From Mycolicibacterium sediminis (lineage in GTDB: Bacteria > Actinomycetota > Actinomycetes > Mycobacteriales > Mycobacteriaceae): a stretch of 64,000 bases of DNA. The DNA is taken from assembly GCF_010731735.1 (NCBI RefSeq), contig NZ_AP022588.1:5456001-5520000 (forward strand), given 5' to 3'. The notes beneath the pieces were generated by a model, which searched no databases, was not told the origin of the DNA, and worked only from the letters and a program-made list of their open reading frames with translations. Below are positions 32,627-41,773 of the stretch, piece after piece (the stretch's first letter is position 1; the number at the start of each line of letters is the position of its first letter). A program made the position numbers and the translations under genes.

Positions 32627-34168
32627 CTACGACGCCGACGTGATGAGGTCGGCGGCCTTCTCCCCGATCAGCACCGACGGCGCATGGGTGTGGCCACGGA
32701 TGATCGACGGCATCACCGACGCGTCGGCCACCCGCAGGCCGTCGACCCCTCGGACGCGCAACTGCGGGTCGACGACGCTGCCCTCGTCGCTCCCCATGCG
32801 GCAGGTGCCGACGGGGTGATACAGGGTGTGCGACTGCGTGTTCAGCGCCCGCTCGAGGGTCTCGTCGGACAGATCGGTCGCTCCGACGGGGCGGGCGATG
32901 GCGCCGAGCAGACGGCGCATCGACGGCGCCGCGACGATCTCGGCGGTCATGCGCAGGCCGGTCATCAGGGCTTGGCGGTCCGCACCCTCGGGGTCGGTGA
33001 GGTACCCCGGGTCGATGAGGGGCTTGACGAGCGGGTCGGCCGAGGCGAGCGCGATGGTGCCGCTGCTCTTCGGCGTGAGCAGGATCGGCCCGGTCACCAC
33101 GCCGTGGCGGGTCGGGGGTTCCCCGATGCCCTCGTCGAAGAACGGTGCGGGCGCGAACAGCAGCTCGAGGTCGGGCAGGTCGAGGTCGGGCCTGCTGCGA
33201 ACGAAGCCGTACGCCTCACCGACGTTCGACGTCAGCATCCCTCGCCGCCGGGCCAGGTAGTTGATCAGCTCGAGGGGCTTCTCCGCGGCCTGCAGCGAGT
33301 CACCGGCGACGTCGAACCCCAGCGGGACCACCAGATGGTCGAGCAGGTTGCGGCCGACCTCGGGGGCGTGTCGAACCGACGGGATGCCGAACTCGGCGAG
33401 GCGGTCGCGGTCGCCGATGCCCGACAACATGAGCAGCTGGGGTGTGTTCACGGCCCCGCCGCACAGGATCACCTCGCGGTCGGCCTCGACGACCTCCCGC
33501 CGGCCACCCCGGAGGAACTCGACGCCGACGGCGCGACGACCGTCGAACAGGATGCGGGTGACGGTGGACTCGGTGAACACCTCCAGGTTGCCCCTGCGGA
33601 CTGCCGGCTTGAGGTAGGCGTCGGCGGTACTCCAGCGGGCTCCACGGCGCTGCGTCACCTGGGTTTCGCAGAACCCCTCGGGGTTGTCCTGGTTGGGCGG
33701 TTCCACGGAGTAGCCGCATTCCCGGACCGCCTCCAGCCACGCGGCCGTCGAGCGGCGCGGGCTGCGCTGCGGGGACACCTCCAGCGGACCCGTTTCGATG
33801 CGGGCGAAGTACTCGGCGACGTGGGACCACGCCCACTCCGGGCCCGCGACCCGCCCCCACTCGTCGTAGTCGGCGGCGAACCCGCGCACCCACATCATCG
33901 CGTTCATCGACGACGAGCCGCCGAACATCTTGCCGCGTGGCCAGTAGACCTGCCTGCCGTCGAGTTCCTTCTGCGGCTCGGTCAGGTAGTTCCAGTCCAG
34001 CGGCCCGCGGAACAGCTTGGAGAACGCGGCGGGGATGTGGACGAACTTGTCCTTGTCCGGCCGGCCCGCTTCGATGACGGCCACCCGGACGTTCGGCACG
34101 GCGCCGAGACGGTTGGCGATCACCGATCCGGCGGAACCGGTTCCCACGACGATGTAGTCCACCTTCAC
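32627..34168 (-). CDS. GMC-family FAD oxidoreductase (Rv1279-like, choline dehydrogenase type)
   Basis: A 513-residue glucose-methanol-choline oxidoreductase. Visible parts are the ADP-binding VVGTGSAGSVIANRL near residue 7, GMC signature 1 GKMFGGSSSMNAM, signature 2 GAVNTPQLLMLSGIG, and the catalytic His region LYHPVGTCRMG with a second His in RGHTHAPSV. It oxidises an alcohol using FAD. It has the position of M. tuberculosis Rv1279 behind the Rv1277/Rv1278 pair, with only 33 bp between it and the ATPase gene. The start is GTG. The physiological alcohol is unknown; homologues are often called choline dehydrogenases without proof. Confidence 0.93.
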   Translation of the reverse strand: MKVDYIVVGTGSAGSVIANRLGAVPNVRVAVIEAGRPDKDKFVHIPAAFSKLFRGPLDWNYLTEPQKELDGRQVYWPRGKMFGGSSSMNAMMWVRGFAADYDEWGRVAGPEWAWSHVAEYFARIETGPLEVSPQRSPRRSTAAWLEAVRECGYSVEPPNQDNPEGFCETQVTQRRGARWSTADAYLKPAVRRGNLEVFTESTVTRILFDGRRAVGVEFLRGGRREVVEADREVILCGGAVNTPQLLMLSGIGDRDRLAEFGIPSVRHAPEVGRNLLDHLVVPLGFDVAGDSLQAAEKPLELINYLARRRGMLTSNVGEAYGFVRSRPDLDLPDLELLFAPAPFFDEGIGEPPTRHGVVTGPILLTPKSSGTIALASADPLVKPLIDPGYLTDPEGADRQALMTGLRMTAEIVAAPSMRRLLGAIARPVGATDLSDETLERALNTQSHTLYHPVGTCRMGSDEGSVVDPQLRVRGVDGLRVADASVMPSIIRGHTHAPSVLIGEKAADLITSAS

Positions 34169-34201
34169 GGGGCACGAGTGTAGGAGCCGCGGCGGCGCTT
34201 T

Positions 34202-36874
34202 TCAGCCGAACGCGGCGCCCGCCGGCTGACCTGCCGCCGTCAACTCGATGCGGTGTGCGTCGATGACGCCCGCGTAGCGCTCGGGACTGCAGGTCAGCAC
34301 GATGATCTGCCCGTCGCCGCCCACCGCGTCGAAGACCTCCGCCATCCGGCTGAGTCGTTCGGCGTCGCTGAAGCCGAGCGCGTCGTCGATGACGACGGGG
34401 ACGCCGTCCTCCTTGGCGACCAGCGCCGAGCCCGCGAGCCTCGCCACGATGCCGAGCTGCTCCTTCGCCCCACCGGACAGCGAGTCGTAGGGCACCGTGC
34501 AGCCGTCGAGCGTGCGGCTCTGGATCCGCAGTTCGGCGTCGATCTCCACCTCGAAGTCCGCGCCGAACACGATGCGTCCCAAGCGCTCCACCTCGATGCG
34601 GAACGGATCCACGTAGCGCTGGCGCGCGTCGTCGCGGTGGCGCGCCATCACCGAGCGCAACGTCATCACGGCGTGTGCGCGTCGCTTGAGCCGCAACCAG
34701 GTGCCCTCGGCGTAGCCGTGCTCGAGCAGCGCCTCGTCGAGCCGTCCGCGACGACCCTCGGTGCCGTACACGCCCAGCTCCGCCTCGGTGCGCACGAGCT
34801 GTTCGGCGAGCTCGTCGTGCCGACGGCTCAGCAGCGCCTCGTGTGCGGCTGCCTGGTCGAACTCCGCGGTGACGGCGGCCGGGTGGGCGCCGTCGAACTC
34901 GGCCGCCAGTTCCCGAACGGAAGCGGTGGTGTCGCGCAAGCGGTCGGCGGCCGCTGATGCGGCCAGTGTCAGCTCGTCGTCGCCGGCGGTCGCCCGCCCG
35001 CGCTCGAGCCGGTCGGCGAGCGTCGTCATGCGGGTACGCGCCGATGCGACCGCCGTCCGCACGCCCTCCGACCGGGCGGCGAGTTCGGCGGCCCGGGTGG
35101 CCGACGTCGCGGCGGCATCCCGGAGCTCGGTTGCAGCCGTTCGCTTCTGGCGGTGTGCCGTCGCCGCCGCGTCGAACGCCGCACGCGCCTGGTCCGCGGT
35201 GGGTGACTCACCGGCGGGCAGATCGGCACGCAGCTGCGCGAGCCGCGCCCGCAGCGCCTCGACGTCGTCGTCACCTGCGTGGGCGTCGCGGGCGGCCTGC
35301 AGGCGCTGAGCCAGCGCGGCCGTTTCGCGGCGATGGCCGTCGAGCACCCGCGCCGCCGCCACGTCGACCACGCCGGCCTCGTCGAGGGCCCGCGCGAGGA
35401 CCTGGCGCTTGGCCTCGAGGGCCTCGCCGGTGTGTGCCGCGGGCGCACCGGGCACCACGCGGACGGTCAGCACGCCCGGCACGCTGACCTCGGTGGGAGA
35501 CGTCGCACTGGTGACCCACGTGTCGCCGGCGGGCAGCGACACCGGTTCGCCGTCGACGTCGACCGCGACGTCGGTGGCCGCGACGAGTTCGATGCGGGCG
35601 GACGCGGCGTCGGCGGCCGCCGTGGCGACATCGACCTCCGCGGCAGCCTTCTCGATGAGCCGCATCGACCGATCGGTCAGCCGGATCTCGCCGAGTTCGG
35701 CTGCGGCGGTGCGCAAGCCGGCATCGGTCGCGTCGATCTTCTTGATCCTGACGGCGAGCGAGTCGGCCTCGCCGCGGCGTGCGATCTGCTCGACCACGGT
35801 GCGTGCGGCCTCGACCTCGGCCTGTGCGGTCTCGACGTCGACGGCGGCGGCGGTCGCGGCGTCCGCGGCGTTGGTGAGCGCCGAGCGGGCGGCGATCTCG
35901 TGGTCGACGGCCTGCACGAGTTCGGCCTCCAGACCGACGATGGCCGCCTCGTCACGCGCCAGTTCGGCTGCCAGACGGTGCCGTTCGTCCACGGCAGCCG
36001 AGGCGGCGGCGTGCGACGTGGCCGCGGCGTCGGCGAGCACGCGGGCCTGCTCGAGCCGTCCGGCGATCTTCGCGACGGCGTCGGCCCGCAGCCGTGCCGC
36101 CTCCAGCCGTCGGACGGCCGCGTCGCGCTCGGCGGCCACCGCCGCGAGGTCGGAGGTGAGGGTGCCGTGCCGCGCGACGGCCTCGTCGATCTCCGCGACC
36201 GCCCTGCGGCACGCCTCGACCGTGTCGGCGGTCACCTGGCGATGCTTGCCGGCGGCGGCCCACTCCCCCGTCGGACGTCCGGTGGACGTGAAGTACTTCT
36301 TGAACTCGCCGTCGATGCGGTCGATCAGCAAGGGCTCCGATCCCGACAGCCCCGAGCCCGTCGACGCCGACCCCGTGAGGCTGACCGACTGCCCCGCAGC
36401 CACGTCGAGCGCCCGGGACAGGGCGTCGCACCCGGACAGGTCGACGGGCGAGGTGGCCGACGCCTGCAGGACGCGCTGGGCCTCCCACAGCCGGACGTCG
36501 ACGGTCTCGGCGAGGATGGCCAGCACGCGGTCGTGGGCCTCGTCGCCGGTCCACTGCTCGCGCGCGGGCGCCGTCACGGTCAGTTCGGTGACGGGCCGCT
36601 TGTGGTAGCGCTTGAAGTACGTGAAGCGGTACGGCCCGGTGGATATCTCGGCGGTCACCTCGGCACCCTCGTCGACGTGGGTGGGCTTGACCTGCTTCAC
36701 CTCCTTCTTTCCGGAGCGGTCCTTGGCGTCGAGGAGCAGGTCGAGCGCCTCGATCATCGAGGACTTGCCGATCTCGTTGGCGCCGCTGACCACGACGATG
36801 CCGCGGTCGGGGAACTCGATGTCGCGGAACGTGATTCCGCGGTAGTTGCGCAGGGTCAGCCGGTGCAGTTTCAC
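34202..36874 (-). CDS. SbcC/Rad50-like (YhaN-type) ATPase, Rv1278-like
   Basis: An 890-residue ABC-type ATPase with a long central coiled coil. Walker A is GANEIGKSS at 31-39, the signature YDSLSGGAKEQL and Walker B VPVVIDDALGFS lie in the last 120 residues, and the Ala/Glu/Arg-rich middle (about 210-770) is mostly helical. No CxxC zinc hook is present at the apex, which separates it from classic SbcC/Rad50 and places it with YhaN-type partners of small Mre11-like nucleases. The GTG start overlaps the nuclease gene stop by four bases, so the complex is made in one unit. It probably processes DNA ends. Confidence 0.92.
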   Translation of the reverse strand: MKLHRLTLRNYRGITFRDIEFPDRGIVVVSGANEIGKSSMIEALDLLLDAKDRSGKKEVKQVKPTHVDEGAEVTAEISTGPYRFTYFKRYHKRPVTELTVTAPAREQWTGDEAHDRVLAILAETVDVRLWEAQRVLQASATSPVDLSGCDALSRALDVAAGQSVSLTGSASTGSGLSGSEPLLIDRIDGEFKKYFTSTGRPTGEWAAAGKHRQVTADTVEACRRAVAEIDEAVARHGTLTSDLAAVAAERDAAVRRLEAARLRADAVAKIAGRLEQARVLADAAATSHAAASAAVDERHRLAAELARDEAAIVGLEAELVQAVDHEIAARSALTNAADAATAAAVDVETAQAEVEAARTVVEQIARRGEADSLAVRIKKIDATDAGLRTAAAELGEIRLTDRSMRLIEKAAAEVDVATAAADAASARIELVAATDVAVDVDGEPVSLPAGDTWVTSATSPTEVSVPGVLTVRVVPGAPAAHTGEALEAKRQVLARALDEAGVVDVAAARVLDGHRRETAALAQRLQAARDAHAGDDDVEALRARLAQLRADLPAGESPTADQARAAFDAAATAHRQKRTAATELRDAAATSATRAAELAARSEGVRTAVASARTRMTTLADRLERGRATAGDDELTLAASAAADRLRDTTASVRELAAEFDGAHPAAVTAEFDQAAAHEALLSRRHDELAEQLVRTEAELGVYGTEGRRGRLDEALLEHGYAEGTWLRLKRRAHAVMTLRSVMARHRDDARQRYVDPFRIEVERLGRIVFGADFEVEIDAELRIQSRTLDGCTVPYDSLSGGAKEQLGIVARLAGSALVAKEDGVPVVIDDALGFSDAERLSRMAEVFDAVGGDGQIIVLTCSPERYAGVIDAHRIELTAAGQPAGAAFG

Positions 36875-38022
36875 GCCGCACCCCGATCGACGAGACGCAG
36901 CAGCAGGGCGAGGGCCGCGCGCGCGTCGTCGGACTGGTCGTCCTCCAGCTTGGCCGCGGCGACCAGCTCGTCGACGGCGGCGGCGGCGAACCCGCCAATG
37001 CCAAGGTCGTCGAACTCGCCGTCGGCCGGCATCACCACGACGTCGGTCTGGCTCTCCCACACCGTGAGTGCCGCGAACCGGCGGGCGTACTTCTCGAGGC
37101 AGTCGTCGAGCGCCGCCTTGTCCGAGATGGTCAGCGTCCCGTTGAGGCCCACCTGGACGACGGTGCGGTCCTTGTCGGTCAGCAGGTCGAGGTTGAGATC
37201 CAGGTCGGTCACGTCGCGGCTGGTGTCCACGGTGCGGCGCAGCGACACGAACCGCCACCTGCCGACCCGGCGGGCGTCGACCTCGACGCGGCGCGCCGGA
37301 TCCTCCTCGTCGACGTCGACCACCAGGACGTGGCCGGGATCGTTCTCGACGTGGTCGTAGTTGGTAACCTCCGGCGAGCCCGAGTACCACACCCGCCCCG
37401 TGCCGCCCACCTGCATGCGGGAGTGCTTGTCGCCCAACGCGACGTAGTGCACCGCCCCCTCGGCGAGCGCCTGCTCCACCGCCGCGAGGCGGATGTGGGA
37501 CGCCTTCTCCCGGTCGGCCTGGTGCACGTCGACACCGCCGTGCGCGACCACGATCCTGGTGACGCCGTCGTCGGCGGACAGCCCGGCGAGGACGTCGGCC
37601 ACCAGATCGGTGGTCGGCACCTTCGAATGCCAAGGCGCCGCGACGATCTGCAGCCCGGGCCGCACCTCGTGCACACCCGCGCGGTCGAGTACCACGACGT
37701 TGTCGGGGCACTCCTGACGGAACAGCGCACTGGTGTAGACCGAGCCGGCGTCGAGCGGGTCGTGGTTGCCCGGCAGGAGGTAGACCGGGACGCCGATGCC
37801 CCGCATGGCCTCGAGCGACTGGCTGACGACGCGCGGTGCGAGGTGGTTGTCCTCGAACACGTCCCCCGCGACGACGACGAACTCCGCCCCGACCTCCGCG
37901 GCCAGCGGGCCCAACGCGGCGACCACGTCACGGCGGGCGGCCGAATACCGCGGCTGCGCCTCGTCGTTGAGGAAGTGCCGCGTCATGCCGAGTTGCCAGT
38001 CGGCGGTGTGCAGGAATCGCAT
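36871..38022 (-). CDS. SbcD/Mre11-like (YhaO-type) metallophosphoesterase nuclease, Rv1277-like
   Basis: A 383-residue two-metal nuclease. The phosphoesterase motifs run in order: LHTADWQLG, VVAGDVFEDN, LPGNHDPLD, VVAHGGVD and ALGDKHS. The C-terminal third should contact the ATPase. It forms a complex with the downstream Rv1278-like protein for DNA end processing or repair. It is the first gene of a three-gene operon (nuclease, ATPase, GMC oxidoreductase). The ATG at 38022 is divergent from the SixA-like gene across a 147-bp gap containing no other gene. Confidence 0.93.
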   Translation of the reverse strand: MRFLHTADWQLGMTRHFLNDEAQPRYSAARRDVVAALGPLAAEVGAEFVVVAGDVFEDNHLAPRVVSQSLEAMRGIGVPVYLLPGNHDPLDAGSVYTSALFRQECPDNVVVLDRAGVHEVRPGLQIVAAPWHSKVPTTDLVADVLAGLSADDGVTRIVVAHGGVDVHQADREKASHIRLAAVEQALAEGAVHYVALGDKHSRMQVGGTGRVWYSGSPEVTNYDHVENDPGHVLVVDVDEEDPARRVEVDARRVGRWRFVSLRRTVDTSRDVTDLDLNLDLLTDKDRTVVQVGLNGTLTISDKAALDDCLEKYARRFAALTVWESQTDVVVMPADGEFDDLGIGGFAAAAVDELVAAAKLEDDQSDDARAALALLLRLVDRGAA

Positions 38023-38156
38023 TCGATCGTCCCTCCCCCATCTCGTCCTTCGAGCGTGAGTGGAGTGTAGGTCCGGCCTCCGACAAGTCCTCGGACCTCG
38101 ACCGGCATGTGGCGCACCCATCGAGCGCGCCGCCGCCCGAGCCGCCACGACCCGAC

Positions 38157-38162
38157 TAGTTT
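38157..38162 (+). promoter_or_regulatory. -10 box giving a leaderless SixA-like transcript
   Basis: TAGTTT (TANNNT) ends seven bases before the GTG at 38170, so transcription should begin at the start codon itself. No -35 box is evident, which is common in mycobacteria. Confidence 0.5.
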
Positions 38163-38169
38163 GAGACCC

Positions 38170-38667
38170 GTGACCAGGACTCTGCTGTTGATGCGACACG
38201 CCAAGTCGGACTATCCGGGCGGCGTCACCGACCACGACCGCCCGCTGGCCGAACGCGGCGACCGCGAGGCGCCCCTGGCGGGCGAGTGGATCCGGGCGCA
38301 CACGCCCGAGGTCGACGCGGTGCTCTGCTCGACGGCCACCCGTACCCGTCAGACGTTGGCGCGCACCGGCATCGAGGCCCCCGTGGAGTACCTCGACGAG
38401 CTGTACGACGCGGTCCCCGGCACCGTGATCGCGGCCATCAACGCAGTCTCGCCGGGCGTCGGCACGCTTCTGGTCGTCGGCCACGAGCCCACCACGTCCG
38501 GGCTGGCCCTGGGGCTGGCGGACGGCGACCCCGACGCGGAGCAGCTCGCGGCGGAGATCTCCGCCAAGTTCCCGACGTCGGCCATCGCGATGCTCGGCGT
38601 CGAGGGCGAGTGGGCCGACCTCGAACCGGGCGGTGCGCGGCTACTCGCCTTCCACGTGCCGCGGTAG
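38170..38667 (+). CDS. SixA-like phosphohistidine phosphatase (Rv1276c-like)
   Basis: A 165-residue histidine phosphatase of the phosphoglycerate-mutase superfamily. The catalytic motif is LLMRHAKSDYP (His nucleophile), followed by the conserved Arg-rich CSTATRTRQT and the second His in LVVGHEPTTSG. SixA removes phosphate from histidine in proteins. The GTG start lies directly behind a -10 box. It is on the strand opposite to both neighbours and corresponds to Rv1276c in order. The target is unknown. Confidence 0.92.
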   Translation: MTRTLLLMRHAKSDYPGGVTDHDRPLAERGDREAPLAGEWIRAHTPEVDAVLCSTATRTRQTLARTGIEAPVEYLDELYDAVPGTVIAAINAVSPGVGTLLVVGHEPTTSGLALGLADGDPDAEQLAAEISAKFPTSAIAMLGVEGEWADLEPGGARLLAFHVPR

Positions 38668-38671
38668 CCGG

Positions 38672-39229
38672 CTAGTTGTTCGTGTTGAGCGTCAGCTCCA
38701 TCAGCTTGATCGCCATTCCGCACGCGTCGATGCCCGGCGCCTGCGGGTTGACCCACCAGCCGACCACGCCCGCGGCGTCACTGGCGACGCCGCACGCACC
38801 GTTGGGGTCGTTGGGCTTCATCACGATCGACGGGACGCCGTTCACCGCGCGGCTCTCGATCTGGTAGTTGAGCTGCTGCGCGGTCGACCGCTCGTTGTCG
38901 AGGCTGCCCTGCTCGAACCAGAAGCGCGTGATGTCGACCAGGCCCGACGGGTTCAGCGCCTGCCAGCGGCAGATCGCGCCGACGAAGGTGCTCTGGATGT
39001 CGAGCGGATCCGCGCCGACCGTCTTGGCCAGGATGTCCTGGGTCAGGACGTCGCACTCCTTGAGGAGGTTGGGGTACTGGCGTTCGGAGTTGTCGTTGCG
39101 CTGGGTGTCCCCGGACCCGGCCTTCACGGCGGTGCCCTCGACGTTCTGCGAGCAACCCTGCAGGCCCAGCAGGACGGTCACCGCGCCGAGGAGGGCACCG
39201 ACCCCGGTGGTGACGCGACGGGCGCTCAC
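38672..39229 (-). CDS. lprC: DUF3558 lipoprotein LprC
   Basis: A 185-residue lipoprotein with signal peptide and lipobox LQGC (Cys26 lipidated). The mature DUF3558 domain has conserved cysteines in KECDVLTQD, GAICRWQ, NGACGV and DACGMA, likely two disulfides. Function is unknown; LprB/LprC are surface lipoproteins found as a pair in mycobacteria. The GTG at 39229 overlaps the lprB stop by four bases, so both are co-translated. Confidence 0.9.
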   Translation of the reverse strand: MSARRVTTGVGALLGAVTVLLGLQGCSQNVEGTAVKAGSGDTQRNDNSERQYPNLLKECDVLTQDILAKTVGADPLDIQSTFVGAICRWQALNPSGLVDITRFWFEQGSLDNERSTAQQLNYQIESRAVNGVPSIVMKPNDPNGACGVASDAAGVVGWWVNPQAPGIDACGMAIKLMELTLNTNN

Positions 39230-39801
39230 TTGCTGTTCACGATCGACTGGCGGGTGAGTTCCTTGGCGACCTCGCACGCGTCCGGGAACGGCTTCTGGGC
39301 GAAGCTGACCGACCACTCGATGAAGTCGTCGTCGAAGCCGATGCCGATCTCGCACAGGCTGACCCCGAGGGTCGGGTCGTCGCTGAGGGCGATGAAGCCG
39401 TCGTTGCCCTCGATGTTGATGTCCTCGACGCTGGTCCTCGACAATTCCTCGGTCTTCCGTTCCCTGCCGATGGGGCTGCCACGGAACCACGAGAACGAGA
39501 AGTGTGGTCCGAGGACGCCACCGCCGGCGAGCCACTGGCACCCCACCGACGTCTTCGCCGTGTTCACCAGACCGGGCACCTGGGTCAGTTCGCCGACGAT
39601 CTGATCGGTGATGCCGCCGCACTCGGGGAAGAACGGCCCGTGCTTGCTCGAAGCCCCCTGGTCGGGTGCCGACGACGCGCCGGGATCCGACGGTTCGTCG
39701 GACGAGGAGCAGGAGGCGAGCACCGGAACGACTGCCAGGAGCGCCACGGCCAATGCCCTCGCCTGGCGCCTGCCCAGGCGGGCGCGCGGAAGTCCCTTCA
39801 C
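39226..39801 (-). CDS. lprB: DUF3558 lipoprotein LprB
   Basis: A 191-residue lipoprotein, paralogous to LprC. It has an Arg-rich N-terminus, hydrophobic core ALAVALLAVVPVLA, lipobox LASC, a Ser/Asp-rich linker and a DUF3558 domain with cysteines in FPECGGI, SVGCQWL, VSLCEIG and PDACEV. The GTG at 39801 was chosen because it gives the shortest proper signal peptide and lies directly behind the -10 box TACAGT. A longer frame to 39894 would lack a signal peptide at its start. Confidence 0.9.
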   Translation of the reverse strand: MKGLPRARLGRRQARALAVALLAVVPVLASCSSSDEPSDPGASSAPDQGASSKHGPFFPECGGITDQIVGELTQVPGLVNTAKTSVGCQWLAGGGVLGPHFSFSWFRGSPIGRERKTEELSRTSVEDINIEGNDGFIALSDDPTLGVSLCEIGIGFDDDFIEWSVSFAQKPFPDACEVAKELTRQSIVNSK

Positions 39802-39808
39802 GCCCGCA

Positions 39809-39814
39809 ACTGTA
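39809..39814 (-). promoter_or_regulatory. -10 box of the lprB-lprC operon
   Basis: TACAGT on the minus strand ends seven bases before the GTG of lprB, which predicts a leaderless or one-base-leader transcript. No -35 box is seen. Confidence 0.45.
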
Positions 39815-39928
39815 GCGGCAGCCCGGAGCCCCAACCACCAGCACGTCCTTTGACCTGCGTGTTTCGGCGTTTCGCGCTCGCGGTGGTCGATCATGATCCC
39901 GCCCGGAACGGTGTGCGACAGTTACGAG

Positions 39929-41773
39929 ATGCTCTGGGCGTTGATCCGGCGGTACGTACGGCCGTATCGCGGTCTACTCGCGGTCGTCGCGGCGCTGCAG
40001 GTGGTCAGCACGGTCGCCTCGCTCTACCTGCCGACCATCAACGCCGCGATCATCGACGACGGCGTCGCGCGCGGAGACACCGGCCTGATCGTCGAACTCG
40101 GCGGCATCATGCTCGGCGTCACCGCGCTGCAGGTGCTGTGCGCCGTCGGGGCGGTGTTCTTCGGGTCCCGCGCCGGCATGGGGTTCGGCCGGGACCTGCG
40201 GTCGGCGGTGTTCCACCACGTGATCGGTCTGTCCGCCGAGGAGACGTCGCGCTTCGGCACGGCCTCGCTGCTCACCCGGACCACCAACGACGTCCAGCAG
40301 ATCCAGGTGCTGGTGCAGATGACGGCCACGATGCTCATCACGGCGCCGATCACCACCATCGGCGGCATCGCGATGGCGATCCACCTCGATGCCGGGCTGT
40401 CGTGGCTGCTCCTCGTCAGCGTGCCCATCCTCGTGGTGGCCAACTATCTGATCGTGTCGCGATTGCTGCCGCTGTTCCGCGCGATGCAGGGCCTGATCGA
40501 CGGCATCAACCGCGTTCTGCGCGAACAGTTGTCCGGCATCCGGGTGATCCGGGCGTTCGCCCGGGAGCCGGACGAGACGAGACGCTTCGGCGCGGCCAGC
40601 CAGTCCCTGTCGGACACCGCTCTCAGCGTCGGCAGGCTGCAGGCGCTGATGCTGCCCGTGACGACCCTGGTCATCAACGTGTCCAGCGTCGCGCTGATCT
40701 GGTTCGGCGGCATGCGCATCGACGCCGGCCAGATGCAGGTCGGCGCGCTGATCGCCTTCCTGTCCTACTTCATGCAGATCCTGATGGCCGTGCTGCTGGT
40801 GACGTTCGTGCTGGTGATCCTGCCGCGCGCCGCGGTGTGCGCCGAACGCATCACCGAGGTGACGTCGACCACCGCCGCCATCGCCGATCCGGCCCGGCCT
40901 CGCATGCCCGAGCACGAGACGGGCGAGATCGTGCTCGACGGCGTCACCTTCACCCACCCGGGTGCGGACCGGCCGGTGGTGCGCGACGTGTCGTTCACCG
41001 CCATGCCGGGCACGACGACGGCGGTGGTGGGCTCGACCGGCGCCGGGAAGTCGACACTGGTGTCACTGATCTGCCGCCTCTACGACGTCACCGACGGCGC
41101 GGTGCGCGTCAACGGCGTCGACGTCCGTGAGCAGAACACGGAGACGCTGTGGTCGACGATCGGACTGGTCCCGCAACGCGGTTACCTGTTCACCGGCACG
41201 GTCGCCGACAATCTCCGCTACGGCAAGGCCGACGCGACCGAGGACGAGATGTGGGATGCCCTGCGGGTGGCCGCCGCCGCCGACTTCGTCTCGGCGCACC
41301 CCGACGGGCTGGCGATGAAGGTGGCGCAGGGCGGCATCAACTTCTCCGGCGGCCAGCGGCAACGATTGGCGATCGCGCGGGCCGTCATTCGGCGGCCCGC
41401 GATCTACCTGTTCGACGACGCGTTCTCCGCGCTCGACGTGCGCACCGACGCCCGGGTGCGTGCCGCGCTGCGCGAGGTGTCCGCCGGGGCCACCGTCGTC
41501 GTGGTGTCGCAACGCATCTCGACGGTCGCCGAGGCCGATCGGATCGTGGTGGTCGACGACGGTGCCGTGGTGGGCATCGGCACGCACGAGTCGCTGCTCG
41601 TCGACTGCCCCATCTACGCGGAGTTCGCCGACTCGCAGGCTGCCGGAGCCGCCCCGGCGGCGACATCGAAACCCGGAGCCGCCCCGGCGGCGACATCGAA
41701 ACCCGGAGCCGCCCCGGCGGCGACATCGAGACCCGGAGCCGCGGCCGGGACACGGGAACCGGGCGTGCGATGA
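39929..41773 (+). CDS. ABC transporter half, degenerate-site subunit (Rv1273c-like)
   Basis: A 614-residue half transporter with an N-terminal six-helix domain and a C-terminal ATPase: Walker A GSTGAGKST, canonical signature FSGGQRQR. Walker B is IYLFDDAFSALDV, so the catalytic Glu is Asp. The H-loop reads VVVSQRIST, with Gln instead of His. It therefore supplies the non-catalytic site of a heterodimer with the next gene. The C-terminus carries three 10-residue repeats of GAAPAATSKP type absent from the family core. The ATG at 39929 starts MLWALIRRYVRPYRG; upstream GTG 39911 is possible. The stop overlaps the next start (ATGA). Confidence 0.92.
   Translation: MLWALIRRYVRPYRGLLAVVAALQVVSTVASLYLPTINAAIIDDGVARGDTGLIVELGGIMLGVTALQVLCAVGAVFFGSRAGMGFGRDLRSAVFHHVIGLSAEETSRFGTASLLTRTTNDVQQIQVLVQMTATMLITAPITTIGGIAMAIHLDAGLSWLLLVSVPILVVANYLIVSRLLPLFRAMQGLIDGINRVLREQLSGIRVIRAFAREPDETRRFGAASQSLSDTALSVGRLQALMLPVTTLVINVSSVALIWFGGMRIDAGQMQVGALIAFLSYFMQILMAVLLVTFVLVILPRAAVCAERITEVTSTTAAIADPARPRMPEHETGEIVLDGVTFTHPGADRPVVRDVSFTAMPGTTTAVVGSTGAGKSTLVSLICRLYDVTDGAVRVNGVDVREQNTETLWSTIGLVPQRGYLFTGTVADNLRYGKADATEDEMWDALRVAAAADFVSAHPDGLAMKVAQGGINFSGGQRQRLAIARAVIRRPAIYLFDDAFSALDVRTDARVRAALREVSAGATVVVVSQRISTVAEADRIVVVDDGAVVGIGTHESLLVDCPIYAEFADSQAAGAAPAATSKPGAAPAATSKPGAAPAATSRPGAAAGTREPGVR
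41645..41743 (+). repeat. In-frame 30-bp tandem repeat in the ABC transporter C-terminus
   Basis: Three near-identical 30-bp units (41645-41674, 41675-41704, 41705-41734) plus a partial unit encode (GAAPAATS[K/R]P)3-GAA. Units 1 and 2 are identical and unit 3 has a single base change, so the expansion is recent. It extends the cytosolic tail of the Rv1273c-like subunit. Confidence 0.9.

Noticed and set aside
36875..37711. Upstream extension of the SbcC-like frame
   Set aside because: The extension is Arg/Gly-rich and overlaps the nuclease gene in another frame; the GTG at 36874 with GTGA coupling is clearly the start.
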